Source: an uncultured Eubacteriales bacterium (GTDB lineage: Bacteria > Bacillota > Clostridia > Oscillospirales > Oscillospiraceae). Taken from it: a stretch of DNA of 36,883 nt. The notes beneath the pieces are model-generated. The model was given only the letters and a program-made list of their open reading frames with translations, ran no database searches and had not been told where the DNA came from. Shown here one piece after another: positions 23,486 to 31,767 of this stretch. The stretch is from assembly GCA_934597725.1 (NCBI GenBank), contig CAKTSK010000019.1, forward strand, positions 1 through 36,883, in the 5' to 3' direction. The position numbers and the translations under genes were made by a program. Position 1 is the first letter of the stretch. The number at the start of each line of letters is the position of its first letter.

Positions 23486-23506
23486 GTGGATGCTTTCTTA
23501 CAGGAA

Positions 23507-23554
23507 ACACAAGATACTGTGCTTTTTTTGAGACGAAAACACAAGATAGCCCCG
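23507..23554 (+). promoter_or_regulatory. Pair of NrdR-like boxes upstream of nrdD
   Basis: ACACAAGATACTGTGC (23507-23522) closely resembles the palindromic NrdR box. A second copy starting at 23539 shares its first ten bases (ACACAAGATA) but has a diverged right half. The starts are 32 bp apart, three helical turns, the usual spacing of NrdR box pairs. NrdR represses ribonucleotide reductase genes when dATP is high. The boxes lie just downstream of the likely start site. Confidence 0.7.
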
Positions 23555-23575
23555 TGGGAGGCCCCCGGGGCTATC
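23545..23575 (+). promoter_or_regulatory. Leader hairpin overlapping the second NrdR-like box
   Basis: GATAGCCCCG (23545-23554) pairs with CGGGGCTATC (23566-23575). The left arm uses the right half of the second NrdR-like box. It is followed by CTGTTTCTG rather than a long T run, so it is more likely a leader structure or weak attenuator than a terminator. Confidence 0.5.
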
Positions 23576-23621
23576 TAAGACTGTTTCTGCGATAGAAGAA
23601 AAGGAAAAGGAGAGTTGCGCT

Positions 23622-25952
23622 ATGACCGTGGTACAGCAGATTCGGAAGCGGGACGGCAGAGTGGTCCCGTTCCACGAGAACAAGATCGCCGACGCCATCA
23701 ACAAGGCCTTCGAGGCCACCTATAAGCCGGGCTACGACGAGACCGCCGCGAAGCTGGCCCACGAAGTGGCCTCTGTGCTGGAGGTTGAAGGGGGCGACTG
23801 CCCCGATGTGGAGCACATCCAGGACATTGTGGAGCGGGTGCTCATGGACAGCGGGTACGTCCAGACGGCCAAGGCTTACATCCTTTACCGCTCGGAGCGC
23901 AGCCGGGCCCGGGAGATGAACACCCGGCTCATGAAGATCTATGAGGACATCACCTTCTCCTCGGCCAAGGACAGCGACATCAAGCGGGAGAACGCCAACA
24001 TCGACGGCGACACCGCCATGGGCACCATGCTCAAGTACGGCAGCGAGGGGTCCAAGCAGTTCTATCAGATGTTCGTCATGAAGCCCGAGCACGCCCAGGC
24101 CCACAGCAACGGGGACATCCACATCCACGACATGGATTTTGCCCCCATGGGGACCACCACCTGTACCCAGATCGACCTGATCAAGCTCTTTGACGGGGGC
24201 TTTTCCACCGGCCACGGCACCCTGCGGGAGCCCAACGACATCGCCTCCTACACGGCCCTGGCCTGCATCGCCATCCAGTCCAACCAGAACGACCAGCACG
24301 GCGGACAGTCGGTGGTGAATTTCGACTACGCCATGGCCAGAGGGGTGAGCAAGACCTTCCAGCGGATCTACCGCCAGAACCTGGCCCGGGCTGTGATGCT
24401 GCTGGAGGACCGGCCGGACCCGGAGCAGGAGATCAAGGCCAACCTCCAGACCATCAAGGAGGAGACCGGCCTGTATCCCACCCTGGAGCACTGCGAGGAC
24501 TACTTTGAGGCCGAGCTGCCCTTCCTGCTGGCCCACTACGGCGAGGACGAGGCCCTGCTGCGCCGGTGCCAGAGCTTTGCCCACTACCGGGCAGTGAAGG
24601 AGACCGACCGGGCCACCTATCAGGCCATGGAAGCCCTCATCCACAACCTGAACACCATGCACTCCCGGGCCGGGGCCCAGACCCCCTTCTCCTCCATCAA
24701 CTACGGCATGGACACCAGCCCCGAGGGGCGGATGGCCATGAAGAACATCCTGCTGGCCACCGAGGCCGGGCTGGGCAACGGGGAGACCCCCATCTTCCCC
24801 ATCCACATCTTCCGGGTGAAGGAAGGGGTCAACTACAACCCCGGCGAGCCCAACTACGACCTGTTCCAGCTGGCCATCCGGTGCTCGGCCAAACGGCTGT
24901 TCCCCAACTTCTCCTTCCTGGACGCCCCCTTTAACCTGCAATACTATCAGGAAGGCCACCCGGAGACGGAGATCGCCTACATGGGCTGCCGCACCCGGGT
25001 CATCGGCAACGTGGTGGACCCGGACCGGCAGATCTGCAACGGCCGGGGCAACCTGTCCTTCACCACCATCAACCTGCCCCGGCTGGGCATCAAGGCCAAG
25101 GGGGACATCAACGTCTTCTTTGAGAGCCTGGACCACATGATGGACCTGTGCGTGGACCAGCTGCTGGAGCGCTTTGAGTTCCAGTGCCGGAAGAAGGTGA
25201 AGAACGCCCCCTTCCTCATGGGCCAGGGGGTGTGGATCGACTCGGACAAGCTGGAGTGGGACGACGAGGTGCGGGAGGTCCTCAAGCACGGCACCCTGTC
25301 CATGGGCTTCATCGGCCTGGCCGAGACCCTGAAGGTCCTCATCGGCGAGCACCACGGCGAGAGCGAGCGGGCCCGGGTGCTGGGCCTGGAGATCGTGGGC
25401 CACATGCGGGCCAGAATGGACCAGGAGAGCGCCAAGCGCCACCTGAACTTCTCCCTGCTGGCCACCCCGGCGGAGGGGCTGTCCGGCCGGTTCGTGAAGA
25501 TCGACAAGGAGAAATACGGGGTCATCGAAGGGGTGACCGACCGGGAGTATTACACCAACTCCTTCCATGTGCCGGTGTACTATCCCATCTCGGCCTATGA
25601 CAAGATCGACATCGAGGCCCCCTACCACGCCCTGACCAACGCCGGACACATCAGCTACATCGAGATGGACGGCGACCCCACGGAGAACCTGGACGCCTTC
25701 GAGCGGGTCATCCGCTGCATGAAGGAGAAGGGCATCGGCTACGGCTCGGTGAACCACCCGGTGGACCGGGACCCCGTGTGCGGCTTCTCCGGCATCATCG
25801 GGGACCAGTGCCCCGGCTGCGGCCGGCGGGAGGACGACAGCGTGCCCTTTGAGCGCATCCGCCGCATCACCGGCTATCTGGTGGGGACCCTGGACCGCTT
25901 CAACAACGCCAAGCGGGCCGAGGAGCACGACCGGGTGAAGCACAACGTGTGA
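23622..25952 (+). CDS. nrdD: Anaerobic (class III) ribonucleoside-triphosphate reductase
   Basis: NrdD makes dNTPs from NTPs without oxygen, using a glycyl radical. The 776-residue chain is of normal length. Residues 3-90 form the ATP cone (RKRDGRVVPFHENKIADAI), the allosteric site. The barrel includes THIHDMDF-like HIHDMDFAPMGTTTCTQ and Cys215 in CIAIQSNQNDQHGGQS. At the C-terminus a cysteine cluster (VCGFSG ... QCPGCG) precedes the radical loop RRITGYLVG, where Gly751 is the expected radical site. AAAAGGAGAG precedes the ATG. The promoter and NrdR-like boxes upstream indicate repression by NrdR. The activase gene nrdG, often next to nrdD, is absent here and must be elsewhere. Confidence 0.97.
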   Translation: MTVVQQIRKRDGRVVPFHENKIADAINKAFEATYKPGYDETAAKLAHEVASVLEVEGGDCPDVEHIQDIVERVLMDSGYVQTAKAYILYRSERSRAREMNTRLMKIYEDITFSSAKDSDIKRENANIDGDTAMGTMLKYGSEGSKQFYQMFVMKPEHAQAHSNGDIHIHDMDFAPMGTTTCTQIDLIKLFDGGFSTGHGTLREPNDIASYTALACIAIQSNQNDQHGGQSVVNFDYAMARGVSKTFQRIYRQNLARAVMLLEDRPDPEQEIKANLQTIKEETGLYPTLEHCEDYFEAELPFLLAHYGEDEALLRRCQSFAHYRAVKETDRATYQAMEALIHNLNTMHSRAGAQTPFSSINYGMDTSPEGRMAMKNILLATEAGLGNGETPIFPIHIFRVKEGVNYNPGEPNYDLFQLAIRCSAKRLFPNFSFLDAPFNLQYYQEGHPETEIAYMGCRTRVIGNVVDPDRQICNGRGNLSFTTINLPRLGIKAKGDINVFFESLDHMMDLCVDQLLERFEFQCRKKVKNAPFLMGQGVWIDSDKLEWDDEVREVLKHGTLSMGFIGLAETLKVLIGEHHGESERARVLGLEIVGHMRARMDQESAKRHLNFSLLATPAEGLSGRFVKIDKEKYGVIEGVTDREYYTNSFHVPVYYPISAYDKIDIEAPYHALTNAGHISYIEMDGDPTENLDAFERVIRCMKEKGIGYGSVNHPVDRDPVCGFSGIIGDQCPGCGRREDDSVPFERIRRITGYLVGTLDRFNNAKRAEEHDRVKHNV

Positions 25953-25985
25953 GGCCGGGACGCAATCTGATGAATGAAAAAATGC

Positions 25986-26021
25986 AAAAAAGAGACTGGG
26001 CATGGCCCGGTCTCTTTTTTT
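25986..26021 (+). terminator. Terminator after nrdD
   Basis: AAAAAAGAGACTGGGC (25986-26001) pairs with GCCCGGTCTCTTTTTT (26005-26020), one T-G wobble in 16 pairs, followed by a run of T. It begins 34 bases after the nrdD stop and separates nrdD from the transhydrogenase operon. Confidence 0.92.
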
Positions 26022-26131
26022 GCTGCAAATTTTCTTGCAGATGACGGCGAGGAATTTGACAGGCTTTTTGCAAATTCACCAGAATGTCAAGAAAATCACC
26101 ACAAATTCTTTTGCCAAAAGGGGAAATACAC

Positions 26132-26160
26132 TTGAAAATCCCTGCCGGGGGCGGTATAAT
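26132..26160 (+). promoter_or_regulatory. Sigma-70-type promoter of the transhydrogenase operon
   Basis: TTGAAA (26132-26137) and a perfect TATAAT (26155-26160) have a 17-bp spacer. The start would be near 26167, leaving a leader of about 100 bases that is much less GC-rich than the genes. No Rex-type palindrome was recognised. The remainder of the gap 25953-26264 is the nrdD terminator and AT-rich leader. Confidence 0.88.
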
Positions 26161-26264
26161 TTATCCGATATGGTTAGAAGCGATTGCGGGGAAAATGAAA
26201 GAAAAGATAAAAAAACTGTAAAAATGATAAACGCGATTCCCGCCGATCCAAAGGAGTGAAGACA

Positions 26265-28505
26265 ATGACCGAATTTAAGTCGGGTGTCGATCTGAGTCTG
26301 GTGGAAGGCGTCTTGCGCCAGTATCAGGACGATGACACCAGTCTCATCATGATCCTACAGCAGGCTCAGTCGATCTATGGCTACCTTCCCCAGGAAGTGA
26401 TCTATCATGTGGCTGAGCGCACCGGGAACAGCCCGGCTAAAGTGATGGGCGTGGCGACCTTCTACAGCTACTTCCGCCTCAAGCCCATGGGCACCTATCA
26501 AATCATGCTGTGCGACGGCACCGCCTGCCACGTCAACGGTTCAGAGCGCATCCGGACCGCCATCACCCAGGAGCTGGGCATCCACAACGGCGAGACCACC
26601 GAGGACGGGTTGTTCACCCTGAACGAAGTGGCCTGCCTGGGCTGCTGCTCCCTGGCGCCGGTAATGATGATCAACGGCGAGACCTACGGCAACCTGACCC
26701 CGGAAAAGACCATCAAGATCCTCCGCCAGCTCCGGCAGCGGGAATCCGGCCAGGGGGTGCGGATCCTGGTGGGCCAGGGCAGTTGCGGCGTGTCCGCCGG
26801 CGCGTCCCGGGTGGCCAAGGTCCTGGCCGGCCACATGAACGCCACCGACAGCTTTTCCGTGGAGACCACCGGCTGCATCGGCATGTGCTACCTGGAGCCC
26901 ATCGTGGACATCTACGAGGGCGACCAGCTCCTCCACCGCCTGGTGCGGGTGAAGGAAAACGACGCCCTGAGCATCGTGGACGCCGTGCGGAAGAACGACT
27001 ACAGCAAGCTGGAGCCTCTGTTCATCAGCGACGACGACGCCCGCTTCCTGAAAAAGCAGAAGCGGGTGGCTTTGCGTAACTGCGGCGTGGTGAACCCCAC
27101 CAGCATCGACGACTACATCGGCCACGGCGGCTATCAGGCCCTGGACCGTGCCCTGCACGAGGCCCCCGAGGACATCATCGAAGAGATCAAGGTCTCCGGG
27201 CTGGCCGGCCGGGGCGGCGCAGGCTTCCCCACCTGGTTCAAGTGGGACGCCGCCCGGAAAGCGGAAGGGGAGCGCAAGCACCTCATCTGCAACGCCGACG
27301 AGGGCGACCCCGGCGCCTTCATGGACCGGGCCCTCATCGAGTCCGACCCCCACACCCTCATCGAGGGTATGCTCATCGGCGCCTATGCCATCGGCGCCAG
27401 CGATATGTTCGTCTACATCCGCGCCGAGTACCCCCTGGCCGTGGAGCGGCTGGGCCACGCCATCGACCAGGCCCGCAGCCGCGGCCTGCTGGGCGAGGAC
27501 ATCCTGGGCACCGGCTTCTCCTGTGACATGCACATCAAGATCGGTGCAGGCGCGTTCGTCTGCGGCGAGGAGACCGCCCTCATCGAATCCATGGAGGGCA
27601 AGCGGGGGATGCCCCGGCTCAAGCCTCCCTTCCCCGCCCAAAGCGGCTACCTGAACGAGCCGTCCAACATCAACAACGTGGAGACCTTTGCCAACGTGGC
27701 CTGGATCCTCCAGAACGGCGGCGCGGCCTTCGCCGCCATGGGCACCGAGAACTCCAAGGGCACCAAGGTCTTTGCCCTCACCGGCAAGGTCAAGCGGGGC
27801 GGCCTGGTGGAGGTGCCCATGGGCAACTCCCTCAAGGACGTCATCTTCGACATCGCCGGGGGCATCAAGGAAGACCGGGCCTATAAGGCCGTGCAGATGG
27901 GCGGCCCCTCCGGCGGCTGTATCCCCGCCGCCCTGGTGGACACCCCCATCGACTACAAGGCCCTCTCCGCCACCGGCGCCATCATGGGCTCCGGCGGCAT
28001 GGTGGTCATGGACGACAGCACCTGCATGGTGAACATCGCCCGCTTCTTCCTGGACTTCACCGCCCGGGAATCCTGCGGCAAGTGCGTCCCCTGCCGCATC
28101 GGCACCACCCGCATGAAGGAGATCCTGGACCGCATCTGCGAGGGCCAGGGCCAGGAAGGGGACATCGAGATGCTGGAGGAGCTGTGCGTGAGCATCAAGG
28201 ACGGCTCCCTGTGCGGCCTGGGCCAGACGGCCCCCAACCCGGTGCTGACCACCATCCGCTACTTCCGGGACGAGTACGAGGCCCACATCCGGGACAAGAA
28301 ATGTCCCGCCGGCGAGTGCTCGGCCCTGCTGACCCTGCGCATCGACCCGGACAAGTGCACCGGCTGTACCGTCTGCGCCCGCAAGTGCCCGGTGGAGTGC
28401 ATCAGCGGCGCGCGGAAGGAGCCTCACGTCATCGACATGTCCGCATGTATCAAATGTAAGCAGTGCGTGAACTCCTGTAAGTTCAACGCCATCATCGTAG
28501 AATAA
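26265..28505 (+). CDS. Fused NuoE-NuoF-like subunit of a bifurcating transhydrogenase (StnA-StnB-like)
   Basis: This 746-residue flavin/iron-sulfur protein joins two subunits that are usually separate. Residues 1-160 are a complete NuoE/HydC-type thioredoxin-like [2Fe-2S] domain (C83, C88, C124, C128). Residues 165-245 form the second thioredoxin-like domain found at the start of HydB/StnB (GQGSCGVSAG; C204, C208). Then comes the NuoF core: GRGGAGFPTWFKW for FMN/NAD binding, NADEGDPGAFMDR, GAGAFVCGEETALIESMEGKRGMPR, and the [4Fe-4S] site ESCGKCVPCRIG. The last 60 residues are a 2[4Fe-4S] ferredoxin (CTGCTVCARKCP ... CIKCKQCVNSC). It should oxidise or reduce NADH and pass electrons to ferredoxin in a complex with the next gene. 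The ATG at 26265 has AAGGAG eight bases before it. Confidence 0.88.
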   Translation: MTEFKSGVDLSLVEGVLRQYQDDDTSLIMILQQAQSIYGYLPQEVIYHVAERTGNSPAKVMGVATFYSYFRLKPMGTYQIMLCDGTACHVNGSERIRTAITQELGIHNGETTEDGLFTLNEVACLGCCSLAPVMMINGETYGNLTPEKTIKILRQLRQRESGQGVRILVGQGSCGVSAGASRVAKVLAGHMNATDSFSVETTGCIGMCYLEPIVDIYEGDQLLHRLVRVKENDALSIVDAVRKNDYSKLEPLFISDDDARFLKKQKRVALRNCGVVNPTSIDDYIGHGGYQALDRALHEAPEDIIEEIKVSGLAGRGGAGFPTWFKWDAARKAEGERKHLICNADEGDPGAFMDRALIESDPHTLIEGMLIGAYAIGASDMFVYIRAEYPLAVERLGHAIDQARSRGLLGEDILGTGFSCDMHIKIGAGAFVCGEETALIESMEGKRGMPRLKPPFPAQSGYLNEPSNINNVETFANVAWILQNGGAAFAAMGTENSKGTKVFALTGKVKRGGLVEVPMGNSLKDVIFDIAGGIKEDRAYKAVQMGGPSGGCIPAALVDTPIDYKALSATGAIMGSGGMVVMDDSTCMVNIARFFLDFTARESCGKCVPCRIGTTRMKEILDRICEGQGQEGDIEMLEELCVSIKDGSLCGLGQTAPNPVLTTIRYFRDEYEAHIRDKKCPAGECSALLTLRIDPDKCTGCTVCARKCPVECISGARKEPHVIDMSACIKCKQCVNSCKFNAIIVE

Positions 28506-28522
28506 GAAAGGAGGGCACAGCG

Positions 28523-30595
28523 ATGAAAACGAGAATCAAAGTGGTCATCAACGGCAAGACCTGCACCGGCAAGCAGGGCCAGACCCTCCTGGAGATCGCA
28601 GAAAACAACGGCATCCACATCCCCAACCTCTGCCACAACGGGGAGCTGAAGCATTATGGCGGGTGCAGCCTGTGCGTGGTGGAGGCCGAGGGCAGCCCCA
28701 AGCTGCTGCGGGCCTGCTCCACCGTGGCCCAGGACGGCCAGGTGATCTACACCGAGTCCGAGCGGGTCACCCGCACCCGAAAGACCAGCCTGGAGCTGCT
28801 CATGAGCGACCACGACGGCGACTGCCGCGGCCCCTGCGTGCTGCGCTGCCCCGCCAGCGTCAACGCCCAGGGCTACATCCAGGCCATCGCCCGGGGGGAC
28901 GACAGAGAGGCCGTGCGTATCCTGAAAGAGCGCCTGCCCATCCCTGCCTCCATCGGCCGGGTCTGCCCCCACCCCTGTGAGGAGGCCTGCCGCCGGCAGA
29001 TGGTGGAAGAGTCCATGTCCATCTCTTACCTGAAATACTTCGCCGCCGACCGGGTCATCCAGGCCGGAGGCTACCTGCCCGCCAAGGCGGCGGCCACCGG
29101 CAAGCGGGTGGGCATCGTCGGCGGCGGCCCCGGCGGCCTCACCGCAGCCTACTACCTGTCGCTGAAAGGCCACCGGGTGACCATCGTGGACGCCATGCCC
29201 CAGATGGGCGGTATGCTGCGCTACGGCATCCCCGAGTACCGCCTGCCCAAGCGGGTGCTGGACGAGGAGATCGACGAGATCGCTTCCCTGGGCGTGGAGA
29301 TGAAGAACAACTTCCGCATCGGCGTGGACCAGACCTTTGCCGAGTTCCGCAGCCACTACGACGCCGTGGTCCTGGCCATCGGCGCCTGGGAGAGTATGCC
29401 CATCGGCTGCCCCGGCGAAGAGCTGGAGGGCGTGCTGGGCGGCATCGACTTCCTGCAGCGGGTGGCCCTGGGCGAGCGCCCCGCCATCGGCGACAAGGTG
29501 GCCGTGGTGGGCGGCGGCAACACCGCCATGGACGCCTGCCGCACCGCCGTGCGCCTGGGCGCCAAAGAGGTCTATGTGGTCTACCGCCGCACCGAGGCCG
29601 AGATGCCCGCCGAACAGCTGGAGATCGACGAGGCCCGGGAAGAGGGCGTCCTCTATAAGTTCCTCACCAACCCCGCCGAGATCCAGGGCGAAAACGGCAA
29701 GGTGACGGCCATGAAGCTCCAGGTCATGGAGCTGGGCGAGCCTGACGAGAGCGGCCGCCGCCGCCCGGTGCCGGTGGAAGGGAAGTTCGAGACCCTGCCC
29801 GTCACCTGCGTCATCAGCGCCATCGGCCAGAAGGCCAACGTGGCCGGCTTTGAGGGCGTGGAGCTCAACCGCAAGGGCATCATCTCCGCCGACGAGACCA
29901 GCTACCGCACCTCCCTGGACGGGGTCTTTGCCGTGGGCGACGCCACCAACCAGGGCGCGTCCATCGCCATCGAGGCCATCGGCGAGGCCCGCCGCTGCTC
30001 CAAGGTGGTGGACCTGTTCCTGAACGGCATCCAGGTGCCCTATCAGAAGACCTATCTGTCGGTGAAGAAGGTCTCTCCCGAGGACTATGCCGACTACATC
30101 AAGTTGCCCCGGGCCAAGATGCCCACCCGGCCCCCCGAGGAGCGCAAGCACGACTTCGAGGAGATCAACCTGGGCTTCTCCGAGGCCCAGGCCCGGTCGG
30201 AGGCCGCCCGGTGCCTGGACTGCGGCTGCCACGACTTTGACGACTGCAAGCTCATCCGCTGCGCCAACCTCTACGAGCTTCAGCCCGAGCGCATCGAGCG
30301 CCTGCGGGGCAACGGCGCGGGGAAGGTCCACCCCAGCTACAAGGAAAAGCGCCTGATGGTCATTGAACGGGACCAGGGCAAGTGCATCCTGTGCAACCAG
30401 TGCGTGCGCCTGTGCGACGAAGTGGTGGGCAAGGGCATCCTGGGCCTGGTGGACCGTGGCTTTGCCACCACCATCCGGCCGGAGTTCCAGCACAGCGACG
30501 TGGTGCGCGAGTGCATCGACTGCCTCAAGTGCGCCGAAGCCTGCCCCACCGGCGCGCTGCGTATCCTGGAAAACGAAGTAGAGGCCGACGACTGA
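28523..30595 (+). CDS. GltD/NfnB-like flavoprotein with N-terminal [2Fe-2S] and C-terminal ferredoxin domains (StnC-like)
   Basis: The protein has 690 residues. Residues 1-70 form a NuoG-type [2Fe-2S] domain (C37, C48, C51, C65). A Cys-rich GltD N-domain follows (CRGPCVLRCP ... CPHPCEEACRR). Two Rossmann folds come next: FAD at RVGIVGGGPGGLTAAYYL and NAD(P)H at VAVVGGGNTAMDACRTAVR with YVVYRRTEAEMPA. The C-terminus carries two [4Fe-4S] clusters (CILCNQCVRLC ... CIDCLKCAEACP). There is no H-cluster, so it is not a hydrogenase subunit. The same domain order is that of StnC in the Sporomusa-type Nfn complex, which links NADH, NADPH and ferredoxin. AAAGGAGGG precedes the ATG; 17 bases separate it from the fused partner, so the pair forms one operon. 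Confidence 0.88.
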   Translation: MKTRIKVVINGKTCTGKQGQTLLEIAENNGIHIPNLCHNGELKHYGGCSLCVVEAEGSPKLLRACSTVAQDGQVIYTESERVTRTRKTSLELLMSDHDGDCRGPCVLRCPASVNAQGYIQAIARGDDREAVRILKERLPIPASIGRVCPHPCEEACRRQMVEESMSISYLKYFAADRVIQAGGYLPAKAAATGKRVGIVGGGPGGLTAAYYLSLKGHRVTIVDAMPQMGGMLRYGIPEYRLPKRVLDEEIDEIASLGVEMKNNFRIGVDQTFAEFRSHYDAVVLAIGAWESMPIGCPGEELEGVLGGIDFLQRVALGERPAIGDKVAVVGGGNTAMDACRTAVRLGAKEVYVVYRRTEAEMPAEQLEIDEAREEGVLYKFLTNPAEIQGENGKVTAMKLQVMELGEPDESGRRRPVPVEGKFETLPVTCVISAIGQKANVAGFEGVELNRKGIISADETSYRTSLDGVFAVGDATNQGASIAIEAIGEARRCSKVVDLFLNGIQVPYQKTYLSVKKVSPEDYADYIKLPRAKMPTRPPEERKHDFEEINLGFSEAQARSEAARCLDCGCHDFDDCKLIRCANLYELQPERIERLRGNGAGKVHPSYKEKRLMVIERDQGKCILCNQCVRLCDEVVGKGILGLVDRGFATTIRPEFQHSDVVRECIDCLKCAEACPTGALRILENEVEADD

Positions 30596-30615
30596 TCCCC
30601 CATAAAACCCAAACA

Positions 30616-30647
30616 CCCCCCGGCGTCCCAACGACGCCGGGGGGTTT
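30616..30647 (+). terminator. Terminator after the transhydrogenase operon
   Basis: CCCCCCGGCGTC (30616-30627) pairs perfectly with GACGCCGGGGGG (30633-30644). Only three T follow, but the very stable stem 20 bases after the stop suggests termination. Confidence 0.7.
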
Positions 30648-30713
30648 CTGCATCACAGGGGAGGGGAGAAGCCCCCCAAAAGCGGCCACCAAAAACCACA
30701 CCAGAGCCCCCCG

Positions 30714-30756
30714 CCTCCCCTGCGCAAGGGGAGGACCGTCTCGGCCACGCCGAGAC
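30714..30756. repeat. REP-like double palindrome in the intergenic gap
   Basis: Two short perfect hairpins lie side by side: CCTCCCCT/AGGGGAGG (30714-30721, 30727-30734) and GTCTCGGC/GCCGAGAC (30738-30745, 30749-30756). Such paired stems in a gap between convergent genes resemble dispersed extragenic palindromic elements. Whether it is repeated elsewhere in the genome cannot be seen here. Confidence 0.5.
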
Positions 30757-30840
30757 AGGCGGGGTCGCCGTAGCAGGCCCGTGATTCTCTCCCGCCAGAA
30801 TGACTCCACGCCCCCCAGCACAGCGAAACAAAGAAGGTCC

Positions 30841-31740
30841 TCACACCTCAAAGGGGATCTGAAAATACACCAGATATTTTTTGAACTGGTCCTGCGCCGC
30901 CAGGCAGGTGTCCAAAAGATAGCCCCGCTCCCTGGGCCACTCCTTCAACCCGCGGTAATAATACAGCTTGAAGCGCTCGTCGATGATAAACGGCACAATG
31001 TTGTTCCGCAGACACTCTTTGAACAGGATCAAACGCCCGACCCGGCCATTGCCATCCTGAAACGGGTGGATGGCCTCAAAGGCATGGTGAAAGGCGACCA
31101 GCTCTTCCAGCGTCTTGGGAGAGGAAGGTTCATACGCTTTCAGCAGCTTCCCCATGGCAGCCGGCACTTCGGAGGGCGGCGTGGTCTCCTGGCCGCCCAC
31201 CTCGTTGGGTAACTTCTTGTAGTCTCCCACCACAAACCACTCTGTTCGGCTGTCTGAGGTGCCGCTTTTCAGGGTCCGGTGGAGCTGCTTGATCAAAGAT
31301 TCCCGCAAAGGTCGTCTCGCCTGTTCGATGATCAGGTCGATGCAGGAGAAATGGTTGGCCGTCTCCATAATGTCATCTACGTTGACGGTCTCGTCGGCAA
31401 GGCCAAGGGTGTTGGTCTCAAAAATAAATCTGGTCTGGTCGTGGGACAACCGGCTGCCCTCGATGTGGTTGGAGTTGTAGGTCAGCTCGATCTGTACCCG
31501 ATGATAGATCCCGCCGGAGCGTTTGGCGGCTTTTTCCTCCTGCAAGACATCCAACAAAGATGCCGGCCCGCTGGATCGTTTCGCGTTGCGCCGCAGGGGC
31601 TTTTCTGCCTCGGCGGGAATGTTCCAGGTCTTTCCGGTCAGGAATGCGCCGGGGACCCGGCCTTGCGCGCAGTAGTTCCGCACGGTGCGTTCCGACACCT
31701 TCCAGCGGACAGCGGTCTCTGCGACAGAGCAATAGGGCAT
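30841..31740 (-). CDS. Fic-domain protein with N-terminal helix-turn-helix
   Basis: The protein has 299 residues. The first 55 are a MerR/excisionase-like DNA-binding domain (CSVAETAVRWKVSERTVRNYCAQGRVPGA, with GKTWNIP wing). The rest is a Fic domain: core motif HPFQDGNGRVGRL with catalytic His and the GNGR anion hole intact, and upstream SNHIEG, which matches the (S/T)xxxE(G/N) inhibitory helix of self-inhibited class II Fic proteins. Fic enzymes transfer AMP or other phosphate-containing groups to target proteins; with an HTH it may also control transcription. Target unknown. The ATG at 31740 has AAGGAGGTGG before it; the frame stays open upstream but without a ribosome site. Flanking imperfect repeats and an adjacent broken gene suggest accessory DNA. 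Confidence 0.85.
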   Translation of the reverse strand: MPYCSVAETAVRWKVSERTVRNYCAQGRVPGAFLTGKTWNIPAEAEKPLRRNAKRSSGPASLLDVLQEEKAAKRSGGIYHRVQIELTYNSNHIEGSRLSHDQTRFIFETNTLGLADETVNVDDIMETANHFSCIDLIIEQARRPLRESLIKQLHRTLKSGTSDSRTEWFVVGDYKKLPNEVGGQETTPPSEVPAAMGKLLKAYEPSSPKTLEELVAFHHAFEAIHPFQDGNGRVGRLILFKECLRNNIVPFIIDERFKLYYYRGLKEWPRERGYLLDTCLAAQDQFKKYLVYFQIPFEV

Positions 31741-31761
31741 CGTGTCCACCTCCTTGTGGGT

Positions 31762-31767
31762 AGTATA
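31762..31767 (-). promoter_or_regulatory. Possible extended -10 promoter of the Fic gene
   Basis: TATACT with TGG directly before it (extended -10) lies on the minus strand 22 bases upstream of the start at 31740. The -35 position is weak (TAAACT). Confidence 0.4.

Noticed and set aside
10282..23621. Attachment sites and integrase of a prophage around the head-tail operon
   Set aside because: No integrase frame exists and no direct repeat was found between the two flanking gaps; no tRNA gene is nearby.
26051..26084. TTGACA at 26056 as a second promoter of the transhydrogenase operon
   Set aside because: No acceptable -10 hexamer at 16-18 bp; the TTGAAA/TATAAT pair at 26132 is far better.
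26265..30595. Electron-bifurcating [FeFe] hydrogenase HydABC
   Set aside because: The third subunit has a GltD-like flavoprotein core and lacks H-cluster motifs such as TSCCP; no hydrogenase large subunit gene is in the window.
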